Assembly (NCBI GenBank): GCA_030035585.1 | Contig: CM057473.1 | Coordinates: 10,962,501 to 11,026,500, forward strand | DNA: 64,000 nucleotides | Direction: 5' to 3' | Origin: Dugong dugon | Taxonomy: Eukaryota > Chordata > Mammalia > Sirenia > Dugongidae | In this document: positions 54,501-61,371 of the stretch, in pieces | Layout of the letters: every line of letters begins with the position of its first letter | Numbering within the stretch: the first letter of the stretch is position 1 | The notes under the pieces: model-generated | Told to the model about the DNA's origin: nothing | The model's input: only the letters and a program-made list of their open reading frames with translations | Databases searched by the model: none | Program-made: the position numbers and the translations under genes

Positions 54501-57500
54501 AGTACTTGTCCTTTTATTTCCTGCTGAGAAAGCTATGGCAGTCTGCTTCCGTAGAGATTTACAGCCTTGGAAACCCTATGGGGTCGCTATGAGTCAGAAT
54601 CCACTTGATGGCAGTGGGTTTTTTTTGTTTTTTATTTCCTAATAACTAGAAATAAATTTCCTCAAACATGCTAGCCCACATAATGAAACAGTCTGGTTTT
54701 GACTGATCTCATCTTTACTCAGTAGACTTTGGTATCTCACTGTTCAAGATAAATAGTTGAATTTATAAAATGACACACACAAGAAAAACTCGATTGTTGA
54801 AATAACCAGGGCTCAATATATATTCTATTAGCGGGCTGTGATGCAATTTTGCTTCCACTGCAAACTAAAGAGGTAAGAGAGTAGGAGATGAAGTGAAACT
54901 TCCTCCTCCATTAACATCCGCATTCTCTCGCTCAGGAATTTACAGTGTATTTGGGGAAAGTGTTATTCAGCATGGAAATAGCTGCTGGTATAAACGACTA
55001 CAGTGCAGTGTGTATACGTGGCTGACACAGACTCCAGGCTGCTTCTAAACGGGCAGCTAAATGCCTCTACTTCTTCCATTCTTTCCCTACAACCAGTGTC
55101 TTCTCTAGAAAATCCTTAGAGCTTTAGGGTCTTCAAGGTTAAAGGAACTATGGGAAATTAAACCATACAAAGAACCCACATGGAAATATTAATGACAAGC
55201 TTTGAAAATTAAATGAAGACTTTAGAAAGTATGAGCAATTTAGAAATGTGTTTGAGTTGATACGGCAAATGCTGGATATGCCCTTAATTCTCACGTGTTG
55301 TTTGAGAGAGCCAGAAGGTCTCCATTAAACAAATGAGAGGGAAAATTTTTTAAATTGTTGGGAATTTAGTCAACTCTCTTTCTTTTATATTCACCCTTTC
55401 TAGCCATCAGTCTGTAAATGTGACATGCACTCATCTGAGTAGCTGTTTTTACATTTAAGGGAATAAAATATTAAAGCTTCTTTCAAAAGAAATAAACTGA
55501 AAGGCCTATGCTACATCATGGGAAAAAAATGTAGCTGTTATATATTGGATTTACTAATGGACTTTGCTGTATAACACAGGATCTTAGAGTTTTAATTAAC
55601 GCCAGGCTTTTAAGGCATTTTCACTTTTGTATCTGTTAGTGTGGAATACATGAAATAGATTAAAGGGGGCCCTGGTGGCACAGTGGTTAAACGCTCAGCT
55701 GCTAACCAAAAGGTCGGAAGTTTGAATCCACCAGCTGCTCCTTGGAAACCCTATGGGGCAGTTCTACTTGTCCTATAGGGTCACTATGAGTCGGAATCGA
55801 CTCGAAAGCAACGGGGTTCTTTTGGTTTATACCGTGGTGGTTCAGATGCGTTTTTCCCTCAGATGGCTACCTGGTTATTCTAACAACATTTATGAAAACT
55901 TTCTTCCTGGTCTGCAATACTACCACTATCACATACTAAATTTCCCAATGAACTTGAGCTAATTTCTGGACTTCATATTCTCTTCCATTGATCTGTCTAT
56001 TGATGTACGGATCCCACAGTGCCTTAATTATGGAGGCTTTATAAAATGTTTTAATGTCAATAAGGCTAGCACCACCTCATTTCTGTCCCCCAAGGTTTTT
56101 CCTGGGCATTACTGCTTGTTTATTTTTCCAATATCTCATTCATTTTTATGTTTATTCTATGCATATTCTTATAATGAATGTAAACTGTTGATATAGAAAT
56201 ACAAGTCAATAATTCATGATAAAAAATTTATATTGGAGTATGTGCTCCTGTTATGGATTGAATTGTGTCCCCCAAAAAAACGTGTGTCAACTTAGCTAGA
56301 TTATGATTCCCAGTATTGTGTGATTGTACACCATTTTGTCATCTGATGTGATTCTTCTATGTGTCGTAAATTCTACCTCTGTGATGTTAATGAGATGGAA
56401 TTAGCAGCAGTTATGTTAACGAAGCAGGACTCAATCTACAAGATCAGGTTGTATCTTAAGCCAATCTCTTTTGAGATAGAAAACAGAGAAGTGAGTAGAA
56501 AGACATGGGGACCTCATACCACAAAGAAAGTAGTGCCAGGAGCAGAGCGCATCCTTTGAACGTGGGGTCCCTGCACCGAGAAGCTCCCAGACCAGGGGAA
56601 GATTGATGAGAAGGATCTTCCCCCAGAGCCGACAGAGAGAAAGCCTTCCCCTGGAGCTGGCGCCCCGAATTCAGACTTCTAGACTCCTAGACTGTGAAGG
56701 AATAAATTTCTCTTTGTTAAAGCCATTCACTTCCGGTATTTCTGTTATAGCAGCAGTAGTTAACTAAGACAGCTCCTTAAACAAACAAACGAAAAAAGTA
56801 CGATATACACTAAATTGTTCAAGTGAAAAACATTGGGAAAAATTTTGAATACGTAACCAAAAAAGACTGAAGAACACTTCTCCAAACAGTGTGCTGTATT
56901 TCCAACACGCCAACATCCTCAAACAATTTTGATGGGGAAGCAGTATGCTAGAGCTGAGATTCTTATGATGGATATAATCTTGACATTTGCCTAATGCTAG
57001 ACTGTGAGAAGATAATGCCTTTGGGCCCAGATGATGGATCACTTGGATCCAGGGGAAATTTTTTTCAGTGCTAATGGACAGCTGTTATAAATCATGAGCT
57101 GTCAAGATCACACAAGATGTTACGATTACTGGACAAGAACGCAAAGGAAAACCATCTTTGGACTTGAAATAAGCATCACTTTATTAGGCTCTGTCCATTT
57201 ATCTCCTTTAATAAACCATTGCCTATTTTGGGGCATGAATTATTATTATATCAACTGAGTGGCAAAGAGATTGGACCCTGAAGGGAAAGTTTGGCACCTA
57301 CTGCTCCAGAGAGTGTTTTTACAACTTTCTAATATCCCTTATCCTATTTTATCTCAGGCAATTTTTCAGGGGTATGGTTTGATTTATCTGCATTTTTAAT
57401 CAACACTTACCAGTTCAAGAGGAGCTTATCTGCTTCTACAATGCAAGGAGGCATCAGGCAATCAGCAAAATTTCCTAAAACTCTGTAAGGCAGACCAGTC

Positions 57501-60500
57501 TCTATATTTCCTTGTAACTCTATGGAGGTCACAGTTAATAAGGGGAAGAGAAGTTTCCAGGAACAGTAAAATTATACACTCATTCTCATTGCTGTCGAGT
57601 TGATTCTGACTCATAGCGACCCTATAGGACAGAGTAGAACCACCTCAGAGTTTCCAAGGCTGTAAATCTTTATGGAAGCAGACTGCCACATCTTCCTCCC
57701 AAGATACACTCATTAGGGACTATTAATTTTACGTATGTCCTGGGATCTTTACTATTAAAAATTTATGTAATCTTATAAAGCTAAGAGACAAACATTAAAC
57801 TCCAGGATCCCGTTGCTGTCGAGTCAAGTAGAATTGCCCCATACTGTTTCCAGGGAGCACCTGGTAGATTCAAACTGCCAACCTTTTAGTTAGCAGCCAT
57901 AGCTCTTAACCACTGTGCCACCAGGGTTTCCTTCTACTTAACTAATTAAAGAACTACCTTATGGTAAGCACTATACTAGGTGCTAGGGACACAAAGATAT
58001 GTTGTCTCTACCCTCAACAAATCCATAATCCAGGGAAATGCTCACGTAAAAAATATTAAAAGTACAACCCAGTAAGTATCACAGAGAACAAGGAATATTC
58101 AGAAAGTACCAGAAATATAATATGCAGTAGACTTCAGCTTTGATGAGTGGGTGAGTTGGAAAGGCTCAAGAGGTAAGGAAATTTTCATTTAGGCATGCAG
58201 AGAGGAATTGCTTTGAGTCACATGGAGAAAATTACAACAATGAAAACAACAGAGAAGAACGGAGGTTGGGAAGAAGAAGCATTCTACGTAGGTAAAATGG
58301 TAGAGATGATCACTTGCTTACACACTCACAACACACACACAGTGCAAAAGATTCTGACTTGTTCTGGGACCAAAAGCATTATACGGGGCGAAGCACAAGG
58401 ATACCATGGCTCGAATCTGTTTATCTGGATTTTCATTATAATTTACATAGCTGGCTATGTGTTTAGATTTTTGGACACACAGACACTTGAGTTACTGTTC
58501 ATTCCATGGTGTCAGTTCTGCTTCTGTTTAGAATCCATTCCTATTTGAGAGTTCCTCTAGAGCATTTTTAAAAACATAAACACAACACTCCCTTTTCACA
58601 CTAACACTTTCTGAATAGTTCGACATGTCCTCTTTTTATTTGTAGTCATTACTTCTTCTTTGGTCTCCTCTAAAAATAGCGTCAGTGTGCACTGGTCTGT
58701 AAATCTCAGTTGGTGCCAGTGCCTGGCTTCTCCAGGCTGTGGCCCCCATTGCTCTTTGCCTTTGGATGTTTTCATTGGATCTTGGTTGGGATTTTTCCCT
58801 TTCTAGATTTGGAAGTTTATCTCCCTCAGTTTATTATGTCACTTTTTCACTATTTATTTTTGGTGATTTTAGCCAGGAGGTAGCCCCTATTGCATTCTGG
58901 AGTATTATTTTAAAGGCCCCAGCAAGGTGTTATGGTGAGTTCTATTTGTGACACCAAGCTTTAGGTTGTGGCTTCATTATTAATAAAAATTTTTTTTCTT
59001 TTTAGGCAGGTATAGAATATTAAGTATAATATGATTTGATTTATTGGATGGTGCAGAATAGTATGCATAGGACATTCTGATTTTTAAAGAAACTAGGCAG
59101 GTACCCTCATATATACTGGTATTAAAAAAAAAAGAAAAAAGAAAAAGCCCAGTTGCAATCAAGTTGATTCTGACTCATAGTGACCCTATAGGACAGAGTA
59201 GAACTGCCCCCTGGGGTTTCCAAGGAGCAGCTGGCAGATTTGAACTGCTGACCTTTCGGTTAGCAGCCGTAGCTCTTAACCACTACACCACTAGGGCTTC
59301 CTTCTCACATATAGTGCCAGAATTATTGTAGTTAAGAGCTATGGCTGCTAACCAAAGGGTCGGCAGTTTGAATCCACCAGCCGCTCCTTGGAAACCCTAT
59401 GGGGCAGTTCTATTCTGTCCTATAGGGTCGCTACGAGTGGGAATCAACTCGACAGCAACGGTTTAGTTTGGTTTTATACGTAAGAAACTTAAGAGTGGGT
59501 CCCCTGTGAGCGTGCTATAGGAGTCAGGAGGGCTGGAAAGGAGACTTATTATTTGCTTCGTAACCTTTGTCTGCTATTTCAATCTACCACATTGCATGTA
59601 TTACTTTAGTTAAACATATAAGCGGACGCATTTCACAATTATTTATTTGTGCCTTTGATTGTGTCCACGGTAGAGGATGTAGCAAGATTTTACAGTGTGA
59701 GGGAAGTTTGGACTAAAAACAGCAGACGACCGGTTTGACAAAATGAGAGCAAGCCAACTGGAAAGGCCGAGCACAGAAGAGGAAGATCAGCTTATGCTTT
59801 TTCACTCTTCACAAAAACAACGACAAATCGCCCCCTAACTGTCCTGGTAAAAATTTTGAAAATAAAACAAAACAGAAAGCCCAACAAAAAGAAGCAAATG
59901 CAACATTTATGCCCATGGCATAAGAAAGGAGGCGGGGGGGCGGGGTGACAGGGTGGGGGGTGGGTAGCAAGATTCTCCAGGAAAGAGCCAAAATTCTTGT
60001 CTGGGAAGCTCACAGGGATTTTGGCTCAGAACGTTTTGAGCCAGCACAGTGGACACCTAAGAATGTAGTTCTTGAAATACCTCCACAAGGCTAGGTCCAC
60101 TGAGGCTCTTTGCTTCTCTGCTCACAAAATGTGGTGAGTAACAATTCCACGCGTGGGGAATGTTTCTACTAACTCACTGGGCTGAAGATGTAGAGAAGAG
60201 AGTTCTGTGATCATGTCTGCAGAGATTCAATTAAACACATACGTACTCTCTCTTTTCTGTCTCTCTCACACACACACACACATTCACACAGTTAGTGATA
60301 CAAAGGTCACTTCTCTCCCCATTAAATAAAACGATCCTCTCCTAAGGGAAATTTGGGGAACGCATCAAACAACACTGAAGGAAGACAAACCCAGGGGTGG
60401 GGAAGAGAATAATACAGAAAGAAGATAAATAGTGATGAAAAGAGCCACTGTTTCATGTTTATATGTTGGGAGCTGAACAGAAAGTTGGAAACACCTGCAG

Positions 60501-61340
60501 CATATACACGATTTAAAAAAAATTCTTAAACATGAAACAGCAACTTTTTATAATTCCCAGATGAAATTTAACTATATTTCAAATATAAAACAATTCTCTG
60601 TGGTTGAACGTACAGGTACATAATTATATAACTGTGTGTTGTGTTTCAACAAACTATATAAAAAGTAGTTATTGAAGTAATTGCTTGGACCGCTCCAATA
60701 GCATTCTACCTGGTCTCCCCCGATCAGCTTCTACTCTACCCCCATCCCGTCCATTCTCCATACTCCATCTGTTGTGTTTTCTTTGAAATGCAAATCTGAC
60801 TGTGATATTCTGGGTTTAAAAGCCTTCAGTGGCTTCTGCTTGCCTTCAGGATAAATTCAAAACCATAAATATGCCCTACGAGGCCCTCTGCCATCTGGTC
60901 TCTGCGTCCCCCTCCAGCCCTTCCTGGCACCGCCGCCCCTGTCCTCCAGGCTCCAGCAAGCTCAGCGTTTTTGAGTCCCTCACACTCTCCCCACTTACTC
61001 TGGCTCCGGTCTTCCGTGTATGCTGCTCTGAAACAGTCTCTTCTACCCTCTTCACCTGGCTAGCACATTCTTTTCATGTATGTAATAATAAAAGTTTATA
61101 AAGCACATTTTAAAATAAATTCTTAAAATAAGAAAAGTAGATCAAGCTGTGTAAACTAGTATACTATCCACTGCCATTGAGTTGATTTGGACTCATAGCA
61201 ACCCCATAGGGTTTCCAAGGCTGTAAATCCTTAAGGAAGCAGACTGCCACATCTTTTTCCCATCTAGTGGCTGGGGGGTTTGAACTAGCGATCTTTCCGT
61301 TAGCGCGCAAGCGCTTTAACTGCAGCACCAGGGCTCCTCC

Positions 61341-61371
<31 letters not shown>

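Noticed and set aside
48924..56772. Two matching LTRs as the ends of one provirus
   Set aside because: Each has its own distinct 5-bp duplication, and the sequence between holds only SINEs, L1, L2 and other repeats, with no retroviral genes.
58195..58548. 117-codon open frame on the + strand
   Set aside because: No recognisable domain, biased AT-rich codons, no splice context with JAM2. It fits a chance frame in intron 1.
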